Of a stretch of 64,000 nt of DNA, positions 1-10,408 are shown in pieces; within the stretch, counting starts at the first letter, position 1; each line of letters opens with the position of its first letter. This DNA is from Mixophyes australis (taxonomy: Eukaryota > Chordata > Amphibia > Anura > Limnodynastidae): assembly GCA_036250195.1 (NCBI GenBank), contig JAVHZZ010000010.1:109039778-109103777 (forward strand), given 5' to 3'. The notes beneath the pieces are model-generated. The model did no database searches, had not been told where the DNA came from, and was given only the letters and a program-made list of their open reading frames with translations. The position numbers and the translations under genes are program-made.

Positions 1-424
1 CCTTTATTGCTGCCACCTGACGAAATTTTATTGGTTTGCCCAGTAAAAATGGGAAGGTCATCCTGGTTTCTTCATTAGTGTTAAAGAACGGAGGCAGAGC
101 GTGCATAGAAACAATGACTACCTAAAGTTTTCCCATACAGTATATATTAGGGGATGTTGGAAATAACTATATAGATAAGGGAACGTATTCATCAATGTCA
201 GCAACTTTCAGATATAAAATCACAGACAAAGCTTTATATGAATATTCCACTAGATCAAATGACATTGGCGATATTTTTTTAAGGACGAAACCTTCTCCAC
301 ATTAAACTATCAGCACTATGAAGCTGTCATATTCCTTCAGACCCTCAGTCCATAGACACATTTACACATCTTCACGTGTTTCCACAACAGTAACTATGTT
401 ACCATTAAAATATATCTTTTCCAG
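1..424. other. Intron segment, no recognised feature
   Basis: This is the sequence upstream of the first visible coding exon. It ends in a pyrimidine-rich run and CAG at 420-424, a good splice acceptor. No conserved reading frame or known repeat was recognised before it. The gene therefore continues off the left edge. Confidence 0.5.
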
Positions 425-591
425 CAACAATCTGCTCCTGCGGTCGAAGCTTTCAGAGAATCAGAATTGGAAAAACTGCGCCGCAAGAAGACTCTGGAGA
501 AGCGACAGAAGAAAATTAAACATAATGAATGGGAAAAAAAGAGGGAAGAAGATGCCGGATTGAAGTACAGTGACAGCCAAGAGGCTCACAG
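425..591 (+). CDS. Internal coding exon of a coiled-coil protein (candidate C11orf16 orthologue)
   Basis: The exon is 167 bp, opens in phase 0 after a TTTTCCAG acceptor, and ends in phase 2 at a GTACAG donor. It encodes 55 codons rich in K, R and E (for example the stretch SELEKLRRKKTLEKRQKK), typical of a charged alpha-helical coiled coil. Phase 2 joins correctly to the exon at 2103. The gene is the downstream, convergent neighbour of AKIP1. In human that position is held by C11orf16, which is why I suggest that name; I do not recognise the protein from its residues alone. A ciliary or trichohyalin-plectin-type coiled-coil protein is an alternative. The exon is intact, with no stop or frameshift. 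Its donor is immediately followed by a minisatellite. Confidence 0.8.
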
Positions 592-1085
592 GTACAGTGG
601 TGGATCCGCAGGGACATAGCCAGAGGGACAAGCCGCCAGGACAGAGCCGCAGGGACAAGCCACCAGGACAGAACCGCAGGGACATTGTCAGAGGGACAGA
701 GCCGCAGGGACATTGTCAGAGGGACAGAGCCGCAGGGACAAGCTGCCAGGACAGAGCCGCAGGGACACTGCCAGAGGGACAAGCCACCAGGACAGAGCTG
801 CAGAGACATTGTCAGAGGGACAAGCTGCCAGGACAGAACTGCAGGGACAAGCCACCAGGACAGAACCGCAGGGACATTGTCAGAGGGACAGAGCCGCAGG
901 GACATTGTCAGAGGGACAGAGCCGCAGGGACATTATCAGAGGGACAGAGCCGCAGGGACAAGCTGCCAGGACAGAGCCGCAGGGACAGGCTGCCAGGACA
1001 GAGCCGCAGGGACAGGCTGCCAGGACAGAACTGCAGGGACAGAGCCATATGGACAAGCTGCCAGGATAGAGCTGCCAAGACAGAG
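592..1085. repeat. Minisatellite, 14/28-bp unit, starting at a splice donor
   Basis: Alternating GC-rich half-units of about 14 bp are built on AGCCGCAGGGAC and TGCCAGGACAGA, giving a mostly 28-bp period and roughly 17 full units. The array starts about 12 bases inside the intron, straight after the donor of the exon ending at 591. All three + frames stay open through much of it (a 196-codon frame spans 570-1160). The reading is simple repeat (QDRAAGT-type), with no conserved content, so it is not called as a gene. Confidence 0.9.
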
Positions 1086-1194
1086 CCGCAGTGTAGGGTC
1101 TCACTACTAAATCTTTCTGTCGCCTCCCAACTAAGAGTCAACCTGTTCTCTCAAATATAAATATAGTGATTAATGTTTCAATCCTCTCACCAAA

Positions 1195-1207
1195 GGTACA
1201 GTGGTGG
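1195..1207 (+). repeat. Second copy of the splice-donor sequence after the minisatellite
   Basis: The 13 bases GGTACAGTGGTGG at 1195-1207 exactly repeat 591-603, which contains the exon donor. A CTCAC stretch a few bases upstream is also shared. The two copies bracket the minisatellite and about 110 bp of other sequence. The copy could act as a decoy or alternative donor. Confidence 0.85.
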
Positions 1208-1438
1208 GAGATAGAGCAAGAGTGGGAGAAGAGATAAACAGAGGGAAAAGGAGTGAAGAGGAAGTGAAAAAGACAGAGAGGGAGAGCGAGAAAGCAAGAG
1301 ATAGAAAGTGAGAGGAAGAGAATGAGAGAACGTGAGAGAGCAAGAGGAGCAGAGGGGAGAAAGATGGAGAGAGACAGAAAGAATTAGGAAGAGCGAGAAA
1401 GAGAGAGAGGGAGAAGGAAAGATAAGAGAGAGGGAAAT
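1208..1438. repeat. Polypurine GA-rich tract
   Basis: About 230 bases on the + strand are almost only A and G, with irregular AGAG and GGGAGA runs and few interruptions. It is low-complexity sequence with potential to form triplex (H-DNA). It lies in the intron between the coding exons at 425 and 2103. Confidence 0.9.
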
Positions 1439-2102
1439 GTAGATGTTTTTCAGCCGAAACTTTTGCAACTCATTATTCATTTTAATTATTAATAATCAAC
1501 TTCATTTTAATTAGTAAACTGTTATTGTTACAAATATACTATTGAACATGATTGGGAATTGGTATACACGTTGGTAGTACACAATAGATCCTATATAAAT
1601 GGCATATTGACCGGTAGGGATGACCGACAACATTGTGGTGAGACAAAGGAACAACACTGACATTTATGTGTATTACACAAAGCTGTACTAGGGATCCAAT
1701 ATATGTCAGAGGCACCGCACACGCATGTAGCCCATGTAGGCAGCTGCATGTCCAGGGCCTGTTGTTCTCCTGTATTCTACCATAGGACATCCAAGCAAGT
1801 CATGTGACACAAGTGGGCGTGGTCTGTTCCTTAAGTACATACAAATGACAGCAGCATCAGGAAGTGTAAAACACACCTGAAGTTTATGTCACGTAGAGAT
1901 GATTTTAGGCAAGTTGAGGGCAAGAGAATACTCAGTCCTGCTCTATAGGCCGTGCTATAAGCCAGGTCTAGGCGGCTGTGATGTCAAGCTGCAATCTCCT
2001 GTGATGTCACCTAAATACCTCATGAGAATGCAATACATGAACGCACTGTGTGCTCTACAATCATCCCTCCAGAGTATAACACTAAGACGTGTCTGCCCCT
2101 AG
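1439..2102. other. Intron sequence, nothing recognised
   Basis: AT-rich intron sequence without a clear repeat family or conserved frame. It ends in the acceptor CCCCTAG at 2096-2102. Confidence 0.4.
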
Positions 2103-2352
2103 GAGGAAGAACCAGCAACGTCTCCAGAACGAGGAGCTGAAGCTCAAGGACCAGGAGATGAGGAATACCGCCTCTCTGGAGGCCAAGATAGCAACGTGTG
2201 AGGAGCGCAGTGAACACCGCCAGACCGTAGCCACCGAGCACAAGAAGAGAGAGCAGCGAAGGCTGGATCACCTGAGGAAAGTCCGAGAGAAGATCGACCA
2301 GAAGGAATTTGAGAAGTGTGCAGCCAATGAGCAGAAAGAGATAAATCGTGTG
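2103..2352 (+). CDS. Internal coding exon of the same coiled-coil protein
   Basis: This 250-bp exon begins with one base that completes the codon split at 591 and ends in phase 0 at a consensus GTAAGT donor. It encodes 83 residues with continuous heptad-like charged sequence, for example NEELKLKDQEMRNTASLEAK and RRLDHLRKVREKIDQKEFEK. Helix breakers are absent, so a long single coiled coil is likely. It has the third-position GC bias expected of coding sequence compared with flanking AT-rich intron. Function is unknown. Confidence 0.88.
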
Positions 2353-2499
2353 GTAAGTGCAGCAGGAATGGTGGGGGCTGGGGAGGGTTCAGTATTATAA
2401 GGTTTTGGAGACACTTTTGGGGACTAAAGAATGAAATACATAAATATTATCTTATATCAGACCCAAAAGAGAAACTAATAGGGAACTGAGGATTTGTGT

Positions 2500-2830
2500 T
2501 CCATGTTCCTGAGGGTTGGTGTCATCCATGAATCGGCCCTCAGCTTCTCTCCACACATCCAGTCCCTCATCTCAAACATTGTCAGAATACGGCCTCTCTC
2601 TCCCTGCTCCAATCTGTCCAGTATGCAGCAGCGAGACGGATCCTCCTCTCACCGTTCCACATCGCCCCTCTGCCAGTCCCTCCATGGCCGCTCCTTTGTA
2701 ATTCTCTGACCTCGTCACCAGATGCTCCCTCATGCGCCTCCCCCATCCCCCTAAGACCGCTCCCTACCCCATGTTACATTACTCTCCCACAAGCGTTCAC
2801 TTTGACATGTCCTACGCCCACCTGATACTA
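2500..2830 (+). mobile_element. Degraded LINE (L2/CR1-like) fragment in the last intron
   Basis: Broken frames read like the C-terminal part of an L2/CR1-like reverse transcriptase ORF, with GVIHESALSFSPHIQSL resembling the usual LGV-D--LSF--HI pattern, followed by C/T-rich text typical of this repeat class. Stops and frameshifts are frequent. The family assignment is tentative. Confidence 0.4.
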
Positions 2831-2981
2831 CTCCCTCTAGGCGCTGCCATCATGTCCCACTCATCTGTCTCCCTCTAGATTGTGTCCTCTGTCTGCACCT
2901 TCTCCGCCATCCCTGTATGTTGTTGAGCTGACTCATTGTGGAGATCCTTCTTCCAGTAATTGGTGTCTCCTCTCATCCCAG

Positions 2982-3098
2982 GCTGCACAGAGGACCAGGG
3001 TACAGAATCATTACAAAGAAGTGGCAGAAAAAGTCTTCCAGGCAGAACAGCACGAAATGCAGCGAGAAAACCACAGCAAGCAGTATATGGAAGAGTAA
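2982..3098 (+). CDS. Terminal coding exon of the coiled-coil protein
   Basis: This 117-bp exon follows a TCATCCCAG acceptor, opens in phase 0 (matching the donor at 2353) and encodes 38 residues ending in KQYMEE before TAA at 3096-3098. The coiled coil continues to the end (HYKEVAEKVFQAEQHEMQ). The visible C-terminal part of the protein is 176-177 residues. The 3' UTR starts directly in a minisatellite whose units copy the final codons and the stop. No convincing polyadenylation signal was picked for this gene. Confidence 0.88.
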   Translation, partial: AAQRTRVQNHYKEVAEKVFQAEQHEMQRENHSKQYMEE

Positions 3099-4195
3099 TA
3101 TTCACACCGTGGAGGATATTCTACATGGGGGCGTAATATTCACGCTGGGGAGGATATTCTACATGGGGGCGTAATATTCACGCTGGGGAGGATATTCTAC
3201 ATGGGGGTGTAATATTCACGCTGGGGAGGATATTCTACATGGAAGAGTAATATTCACACCGTGGAGGATATTCTACATGGGGGTGTAATATTCACGCTGG
3301 GGAGGATATTCTACATGGAAGAGTAATATTCACACCGTGGAGGATATTCTACATGGGGGCGTAATATTCACACTGGGGAGGATATTCTACATGGGGGCGT
3401 AATATTCACACCGTGGAGGATATTCTACATGGGGGCGTAATATTCACGCTGGGGAGGATATTCTACATGGAAGAGTAATATTCACACCGTGGAGGATATT
3501 CTACATGGGGGTGTAATATTCACGCTGGGGAGGATATTCTACATGGGGGTGTAATATTCACACTGGGGAGGATATTCTACATGGGGGTGTAATATTCACA
3601 CTGGGGAGGATATTCTACATGGGGGTGTAATATTCACACTGGGGAGGATATTCTACATGGGTGTAATATTCACGCTGGGGAGGATATTCTACATGAGGGT
3701 GTAATATTCACACTGGGGAGGATATTCTACATGGGGGTGTAATATTCACACTGGGGAGGATATTCTACATGGGTGTAATATTCACGCTGGGGAGGATATT
3801 CTACATGGGTGTAATATTCACGCTGGGGAGGATATTCTACATGGGTGTAATATTCACACTGGGGAGGATATTCTACATGGGTGTAATATTCACACTGGGG
3901 AGGATATTCTACATGGGGGTGTAATATTCACACTGGGGAGGATATTCTACATGGGGGTGTAATATTCACACTGGGGAGGATATTCTACATGGGGGTGTAA
4001 TATTCACGCTGGGGAGGATATTCTACATGGGGGTGTAATATTCACGCTGGGGAGGATATTCTACATGGGGGTGTAATATTCACGCTGGGGAGGATATTCT
4101 GCATGGGGGTGTAATATTCACACTGGGGAGGATATTCTACATGGGTGTAATATTCACGCTGGGGAGGATATTCTACATGGGGGTGTAATATTCTA
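3099..4195. repeat. Minisatellite, 36-38-bp unit, in the 3' UTR of the coiled-coil gene
   Basis: About 29 tandem copies carry the core GGAGGATATTCTACATGG plus TAATATTCAC. Units differ mainly in G-run length after CATG and in CACGCT versus CACACT. Units starting near 3239, 3319 and 3469 contain ATGGAAGAGTAATATTCAC, which is the end of the coding exon including its stop codon. More degenerate relatives (GATTCTATATTG) continue to about 4400. Confidence 0.95.
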
Positions 4196-4699
4196 TATTG
4201 GGGGCAAGGATCCCTGCTTGGTTAAGATTCTATATTAGAGCAGGATTCATATCAGACGAGTCTCTATATACGGGTGGGGAGTTTCATTGGGGCTGTGATT
4301 TTACTTAGGTGAATTCATACTGTGGCTGAGATTCTATATTGAGGGGGGAGATCACACCAGTGTTGTTATTCTATATATGGGTAGTACTCACATGGGGCAT
4401 AAGATGCTATATAGGGGGGATGGGTATAGAAATCACAGCTGAACTGAGTCTGGGATATATATATAAAACAGGATTCAATATCATTTACAAACAAGAGAAA
4501 ATTGAAAAAATTGATTTGGTTTTATTATTTTTTTTTTTTTAATGTGTTAAACAGTAACATGTCTTATGTTATATTTATGGTGCATATTTGTTGTTTCCTG
4601 TGTAGGACATTTTAGAGCCTGTAGGTGTCACTGTTGTACAGTTTGATGCTTGCGGTGGCACAGGGAATGTATGGTCCTAACTGGAAACAGATGTTTCAA

Positions 4700-5045
4700 T
4701 GAAGGCAGCAGGGTGGCTCAGTGGTTATCGCTTCTGCCTCACAGCACTGGGGTCATGAGTTCAATTCTCGACCATGGCCTTATCTGTGTGGGGGTTTGTA
4801 TGTTCTCCACGTGTTTGGGTGGGTTTCCTCCCACACTCCAAAAACATACTGCTAGGTTAATTGGCTGCTATTAAATTGCCCCATAGTCTCTCTCGGTGTG
4901 TGTGATAGATAGAGATATAGATATGGATGATGACGTGCATGTGTGTATATTAGGTTATTTAGACTGTAAGCTCCAATGGGGCAGGGATTGATGCGAGTTC
5001 TCTGTACAGCGCTGCAGCATTAGTGGCGCTATATAAATATATATA
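4700..5045 (+). mobile_element. tRNA-type SINE, + orientation
   Basis: It starts with a pol III-like head: GGTGGCTCAGTGGTTA resembles an A box and GAGTTCAATTC a B box. The body has GTTTGTATGTTCTCC and GTGGGTTTCCTCC, and the tail has TAGACTGTAAGCTCC, CTCTGTACAGCGCTGC and CTATATAAATA. The same structure recurs at 45.7 kb (+) and inverted at 37.7 kb and 21.0 kb. A tetranucleotide-like GATA stretch lies in the middle. Confidence 0.75.
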
Positions 5046-5814
5046 ATCTAACTTGTTGGGAAAATCTTTATCACACACTAAAGGAAACTAGCCTGGGGAT
5101 TATTGTCCCAGTTTAAGGATACACTACAGCCGTGTGCATAAGTAACATGGGTGTACTACAGATATCCCGAGGATGGGTGACTCGCGTTGGGACAATTTGG
5201 TAAATTGTACTTTAATAGAGATCAGTGGTCTCCGTTTCTGGTGGTGGAGTACATGATTTGACCACATGGTGGCAGAACTTACTCAGCCAAGGGTGGGTAC
5301 ACAATGAATAATCACAGTCCTACAAACAGGCTGCTTGTCTTACAAATAGTTATATAAATCGGACATTTCCTAATTACGCTGCAGTGATGGTTGTTTTCCA
5401 ATTCTTCTGATGCAAAAACAGAAACTCGGATATTAAGGTCTGCTGGTTCTTTATCCAAAGGAAAAGTGGGAAATATATATTTACAAGAGCCCCTGTGTAC
5501 CTACAATGTGTTATTATGGGGGGGAGCGGTGACAAGGACGCGTTATTTACAGTGACTGCATCTTCGCCTCTGGAGATAGCTGCGCTTGGGTTCAAACCAA
5601 ACATCATCTAACTTCAGAGAAAGATTCTAGACCTCTGTGCTCACTATCGGATTGTGGAATATTATTCACTATAGAAGGATGAGAAGATGGAGACTTGTCA
5701 CCCAAGGTCTGGAATCACATTTAGTCAGCCACGTGCGGGAACTGAGGGAGGGGGTGTTATCGCACTCCTCAGCGCCCCCTACTGCATACACAGGACCTAA
5801 TACGTCTCTCCAAC

Positions 5815-5985
5815 CATATATTATCACCATTCATTTACTTAGAGCCACCAATTCCGCAGCGCTGTACAGAGAATGTTTCTTAGTCCCTGCCCCATTGGAG
5901 CTTACAGTCTAATTTCCCTAACACACACAGACTAGGGTTAAGTTTGTCAACAGTCAATTAACCTACTAGTATTATGGAGAAATAG
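5815..5985 (-). mobile_element. Partial SINE, inverted
   Basis: It contains the reverse complement of the SINE tail (TCCGCAGCGCTGTACAGAGA, then CCCATTGGAGCTTACAGTCT) and part of the body (CAATTAACCTACTAGTA). The tRNA-like head is missing, so the copy is truncated. Confidence 0.7.
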
Positions 5986-6066
5986 GGTCACAGTCTGCTG
6001 TAACAATATATTACTGTTCTAGAGAACAAAACAAATACTGCTTGTCCAGATAATAATATAAAATCT

Positions 6067-6072
6067 TTTATT
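6067..6072 (-). terminator. AKIP1: Candidate polyadenylation signal of AKIP1
   Basis: AATAAA on the - strand (TTTATT on +) lies about 610 bp beyond the AKIP1 stop codon. It is the first canonical hexamer I noticed after the stop and would give a 3' UTR of roughly 0.6 kb. The polyadenylation use is inferred. Confidence 0.45.
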
Positions 6073-6680
6073 ATAAATAATCAAAAGAAGGTTTACAAGA
6101 AAGAGCCTGGGAGAGGTCTGTGAAACCTGCAAGAACTCTGCTGCCCTCTGCTGTCCTGCAGCATATATTACAGTCCAGCATTTAGCAACCAAATCCCACT
6201 CATCACATCTGGCCCTGAATAAATTACTACAACTGCATCACCTATTCCGTACCCATCCCACAGCACGGACCCTCGCTCCATCCCAGCAGAGGAGCACCTA
6301 GAGATTTATCCAGGCAGATCCACAAACATTCAGTAACAGAACAATGGGTGAAGTTTTATCTCCAGAATTCTAGAAGGATATTTATATAAAGAGCAATTAC
6401 CATAGGACCAGGATAGTCCGTTGCATAGACAGAAAAATAGTTAAATACATGATAATCCTGTGAACTATAAGGCAAGCGTGGGGGTGACAGATTTAATCAG
6501 GGGGGTTAATAGACCAGTTTGTATCCATGATTTGGGTAGGACAAGAAGAATTCTTCTATAACTATTGACATTAAAGTGCATAAGGGACTCCCCCGCTAAA
6601 GGTGCGCTGATATGACACCCCGGTTACAGCTGGCGATCTCATATACGAATGCCCCCCCCCGTCCTGTTGGTGAGAAGAGG

Positions 6681-6842
6681 CTACACATTGAACGTTAAGT
6701 CTACGCTCTGTCCAGGAGTGATGTTCACTACGTGAGTCTGCGTCTGACAGTTCCGAGAACCTCCAGATATACTGTACGTCCCGGGGGCCACCTCCATGCA
6801 GACATCCCGAGGGCCACACTGTGGGGGCGCAGCTGCTGAGCT
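6681..6842 (-). CDS. AKIP1: AKIP1 exon 4 (terminal coding exon)
   Basis: This 162-bp exon follows a TGTACTCTGCAG acceptor, is in phase 0, and has 53 codons then TAG at 6681-6683. Its translation contains CMEVAPGTYSISGG and THVVNITPGQSVDLTFNV. This closely follows the conserved AKIP1 C-terminus (the vertebrate protein ends with a PGTYS..., THVV..., GQSVDL pattern). This is the strongest evidence for the gene name. The region binds the PKA catalytic subunit partner system and NF-kB p65 context known for AKIP1; those roles come from the family, not from this sequence. The exon is intact. Confidence 0.93.
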   Translation of the reverse strand, partial: SSAAAPPQCGPRDVCMEVAPGTYSISGGSRNCQTQTHVVNITPGQSVDLTFNV

Positions 6843-7222
6843 CTGCAGAGTACAAACATGGGGAAACCAGTAAAGTCACTGAAACAAAATCAGATGAAAT
6901 CATACCAGCAAATCCTCGACATGGTCACTCAAAGGTTAAAAATATTGCACCCCACCACGTGTGATTTGGCATACAAATAGGCACGCGACAGAATGGCATT
7001 TGTGCTGCACCATAGGCAACTAGCCAGTCCCTAATTTTCACACTTAAACTACAGACATACAACTGGCTATATGTCCCATATTAAGGAAGGGGAGGTTATG
7101 TAGTAACCTACCAATGACTACAGTCAGTGAACATCCCTTGTGCTGTAAGGAAGATTTACTTTAACTCTTTGGAAAAAGTTTCCTATTCAGCAATTGCAGA
7201 ATAAATTCTATAGACTGCTCAC

Positions 7223-7336
7223 CAAACGTGAATCCGGTCTCAAGGTCATTGGCTGAGATTTTCTACTATGAAATCTTAGAGCGTGTTGCTTGCCGCGTTT
7301 GTCAGTTGCCCACAGTGGTAGACAGCTGTGATACCT
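7223..7336 (-). CDS. AKIP1: AKIP1 exon 3
   Basis: This 114-bp exon lies between a CCTCTTGTAG acceptor and a GTGAGC donor, phase 0 at both ends, with 38 codons. It starts RYHSCLP. Joined to the end of exon 2 this continues the block that aligns with mammalian AKIP1 (FM, T, QC, Y and S positions conserved). The rest (KRGKQHALRFHSRK) is basic and less conserved. It is open through its full length. Confidence 0.85.
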
Positions 7337-7880
7337 CTACAAGAGGGAGAATAAAGTAATAACAATCCATGATGTGTTTCTGGATTTCAAAAACAGAATT
7401 ACTCACAGCTTCATCATAAGTAGTAACAGAAACAACATATACACTTTACACATCACTCTCTCGACACATACGTGCCATAATATCAATGTTTCCAGACGCA
7501 TGATAGACAAGTTCTTGTCCATCTTTACCCAGAATTTATAGGGTGAGTTTAGGTTTAGTTCTGCAGTATAACGTTGGTTATTATAACCTAGCTATGAGAA
7601 AACCGGTCATAATACTGTATTATTTATAGTATGAGTCAAATCAGGATGTTACCAGCGTCTATGGCCTCTTCAAAGACATACCAGCAAAATAATTAGCTGG
7701 TAATAATGAATATTGTCCCTAGTGAGTGTGGGGTAGGGAAACTACACCAGAGACGAATGAGAATGAATAAAAAATAAATAGTACAGCTGTTGTGCTATAT
7801 GATATAGCTGAATGGGTCTCAAGCAATGCATATCAAAAAGGGGAGGAGCCTCACAGCACCATGTGATGACGCAGTATTAC

Positions 7881-8018
7881 CTGACATTGCTCAGTCGTGC
7901 GGCACATAAAGTGCGACAGTGTAGTAAACGCTTCTTCTAAGGTCACTTTCTGCACAAAGTCACAATACTCATTACTATTGTATGGGGGATGGAGAACAGC
8001 AGTGAGGGGCAACGTGTC
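7881..8018 (-). CDS. AKIP1: AKIP1 exon 2
   Basis: This 138-bp exon lies between a TATTTGCAG acceptor and a GTAATA donor, phase 0 at both ends, with 46 codons. It contains VTLEEAFTTLSHFMCRTTEQ, matching the AKIP1 segment with the T-EF and FM--T--QC pattern. The flanking introns are short (about 220 and 540 bp), compatible with a compact gene. Confidence 0.88.
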
Positions 8019-8237
8019 CTGCAAATAGATAAATAACCTGTATAGTACTGAACACTTTACCAGCTGATTTTTTATTTTATTTTTTATATTAAAAACCAAA
8101 CATTACTAATGTAATTAATTAAAAAAAAAAGTTACTTTAATTAAAAAAGTAAAATGGGGAAAAAAAAAAAAATCCTAAATCATTTTACAGTGGTTATTTG
8201 TAACAATTGAAGATAACCTGACCAGGATCCAGCTTAC

Positions 8238-8483
8238 AGAACCTGGACGGTGAGGATTTGCTGTGGTCAGTTCTACAGACTGCGCCTGGGACATGGCTGC
8301 AGCTGTGTGAGGTATACAGGTCACATCACCAACCTCAGGGGTCTCTGTCCCATGTAGCAGCCCCTCGTGTCTGTATGAAGACCACCAGCCCTGGTCCCTG
8401 CGCCCGGCTCGCTCCAGCACATCTCGTCCCAGTGCAGATGTCCTCCTAAGGGAATCCTCCATACAGCGGTATCGCTTCTCCAT
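8238..8483 (-). CDS. AKIP1: AKIP1 exon 1 (coding start)
   Basis: This exon has 82 codons from ATG at 8483 to a GTAAGC donor at 8237, ending in phase 0. The sequence SLRRTSALGRDVLERAGRR matches the AKIP1 N-terminal helix (SLQRS...EVLERAKRR in mammals), the part reported to contact PKA-C. A second in-frame ATG at 8462 lies closer to the conserved helix and could be the real start; neither has a strong Kozak context. The whole protein would be 219 residues, near the mammalian length of about 210. The ATG at 8483 lies in the last, truncated unit of a 51-bp minisatellite, and TGTCTCTGTAG just upstream could be the acceptor of a 5' UTR exon. Confidence 0.85.
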
Positions 8484-10408
8484 CCAACATGTCCTACAGA
8501 GACACGGTACATGTAACACCAATACACGGTACATCCTACATGGCCTACAGAGACACGGTACATGTAACACCAATACACGGGACATCCTACATGTCCTACA
8601 GAGACACGGTACATGTAACACCAATACACGGTACATCCTACATGTCCTACAGAGACACGGTACATGTAACACCAATACACGGGACATCCTACATGTCCTA
8701 CAGAGACACGGTACATGTAACACCAATACACGGGACATCCTACATGTCCTACAGAGACACGGTACATGTAACACCAATACACGGGACATCCTACATGTCC
8801 TACAGAGACACGGTACATGTAACACCAATACACAGGACATCCTACATGTCCTACAGAGACACGGTACATGTAACACCAATACACAGGACATCCTACATGT
8901 CCTACAGAGACACGGTACATGTAACACCAATACACGGGACATCCTACATGGCCTAGAGACACGGTACATGTAACACCAATACACGGGACATCCTACATGG
9001 CCTACAGAGACACGGTACATGTAACACCAATACACGGGACATCCAGCATGGCCTACAGAGACACGGTACATGTAACACCAATACACGGGACATCCTGCAT
9101 GTCCTACAGAGACACGGTACATGTAACACCAATACACGGGACATCCTACATGTCCTACAGAGACACAGTACATGTAACACCAATACACGGGACATCCTAC
9201 ATGGCCTAGAGACACGGTACATGTAACACCAATACACGGGACATCCTACATGGCCTACAGAGACACCGTACATGTAACACCGACTCACGGGACATCCTAC
9301 ATGTCCTACAGATACACCGTACATGTAACACCAATACACGGGACATCCTACATGGCCTACAGAGACACCGTACATGTAACACCAATACACGGGACATCCT
9401 ACATGGCCTACAGAGACACAGTACATGTAACACCAATACACGGGACATCCTACATGGCCTACAGAGACACGGTACATGTAACACCAATACACGGGACATC
9501 CTACATGGCATACAGAGACACGGTACATGTAACACCAATACACGGGACATCCTACATGGCCTACAGAGACACGGTACATGTAACACCAATACACGGGACA
9601 TCCTACATGGCCTACAGAGACACCGTACATGTAACACCAATACACTGGACATCCTACAGAGACACCGTACATGTAACACCAATACACGGGACATCCTACA
9701 TGTCCTACAGAGACACCGTACATGTAACACCAATACACTGGACATCCTACATATCCTACAGAGACACCGTACATGTAACACCAATACACGGGACATCCTA
9801 CATGTCCTACAGAGACACCGTACATGTAACACCAATACACTGGACATCCTACATATCCTACAGAGACACGGTACATGTAACACCGATACACGGGACATCC
9901 TACATGTCCTACAGAGACACGGTACATGTAACACCGATACACGGGACATCCTACATGGCCTACAGAGACACCGTACATGTAACACCAATACACGGGACAT
10001 CCTACATGTCCTACAGAGACACCGTACATGTAACACCAATACACGGGACATCCTACATGTCCTACAGAGACACCGTACATGTAACACCAATACACGGGAC
10101 ATCCTACATGTCCTACAGAGACACCGTACATGTAACACCAATACACGGGACATTCAGCATGGCCTACAGAGACACCGTACATGTAACACCAATACACTGG
10201 ACATCCTACATGGCCTACAGAGACACCGTACATGTAACACCAATACACGGGACATCCTACATGTCCTACAGAGACACCGTACATGTAACACCAATACACT
10301 GGACATCCTACAGAGACACCGTACATGTAACACCAATACACGGGACATCCTACATGGCCTACAGAGACACCGTACATGTAACACCAATACACTGGACATC
10401 CTACATAG
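8484..10408. repeat. Minisatellite, 51-bp unit, between AKIP1 start and its promoter
   Basis: About 37-38 tandem copies have cores CCTACAGAGACAC, GTACATGTAACACC and AATACACGGGACATCC. The length variants seen are 51 bp (standard), 49 bp (loss of 2 bases, near 8955 and 9206) and 42 bp (loss of 9 bases, near 9650 and 10308). Because 51 is a multiple of three, frames up to 509 codons stay open on both strands. These are repeat translations. The 2-base deletions break frames without consequence, so coding is not supported. Confidence 0.96.

Noticed and set aside
570..1160. A 196-codon + frame
   Set aside because: It is minisatellite sequence in an intron, directly after a splice donor; the peptide is a pure repeat.
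4700..4780. A tRNA gene
   Set aside because: Only A- and B-box-like sequence is present, no cloverleaf closes, and the segment recurs as the head of a dispersed SINE.
6571..6903. The 110-codon - strand frame over the AKIP1 last exon
   Set aside because: It is the wrong frame. The true AKIP1 frame is offset, starts at the acceptor 6842 and ends at 6681.
8484..10408. CRISPR-like regular array
   Set aside because: Units are head-to-tail without unique spacers, in a vertebrate-type genome; it is a minisatellite.
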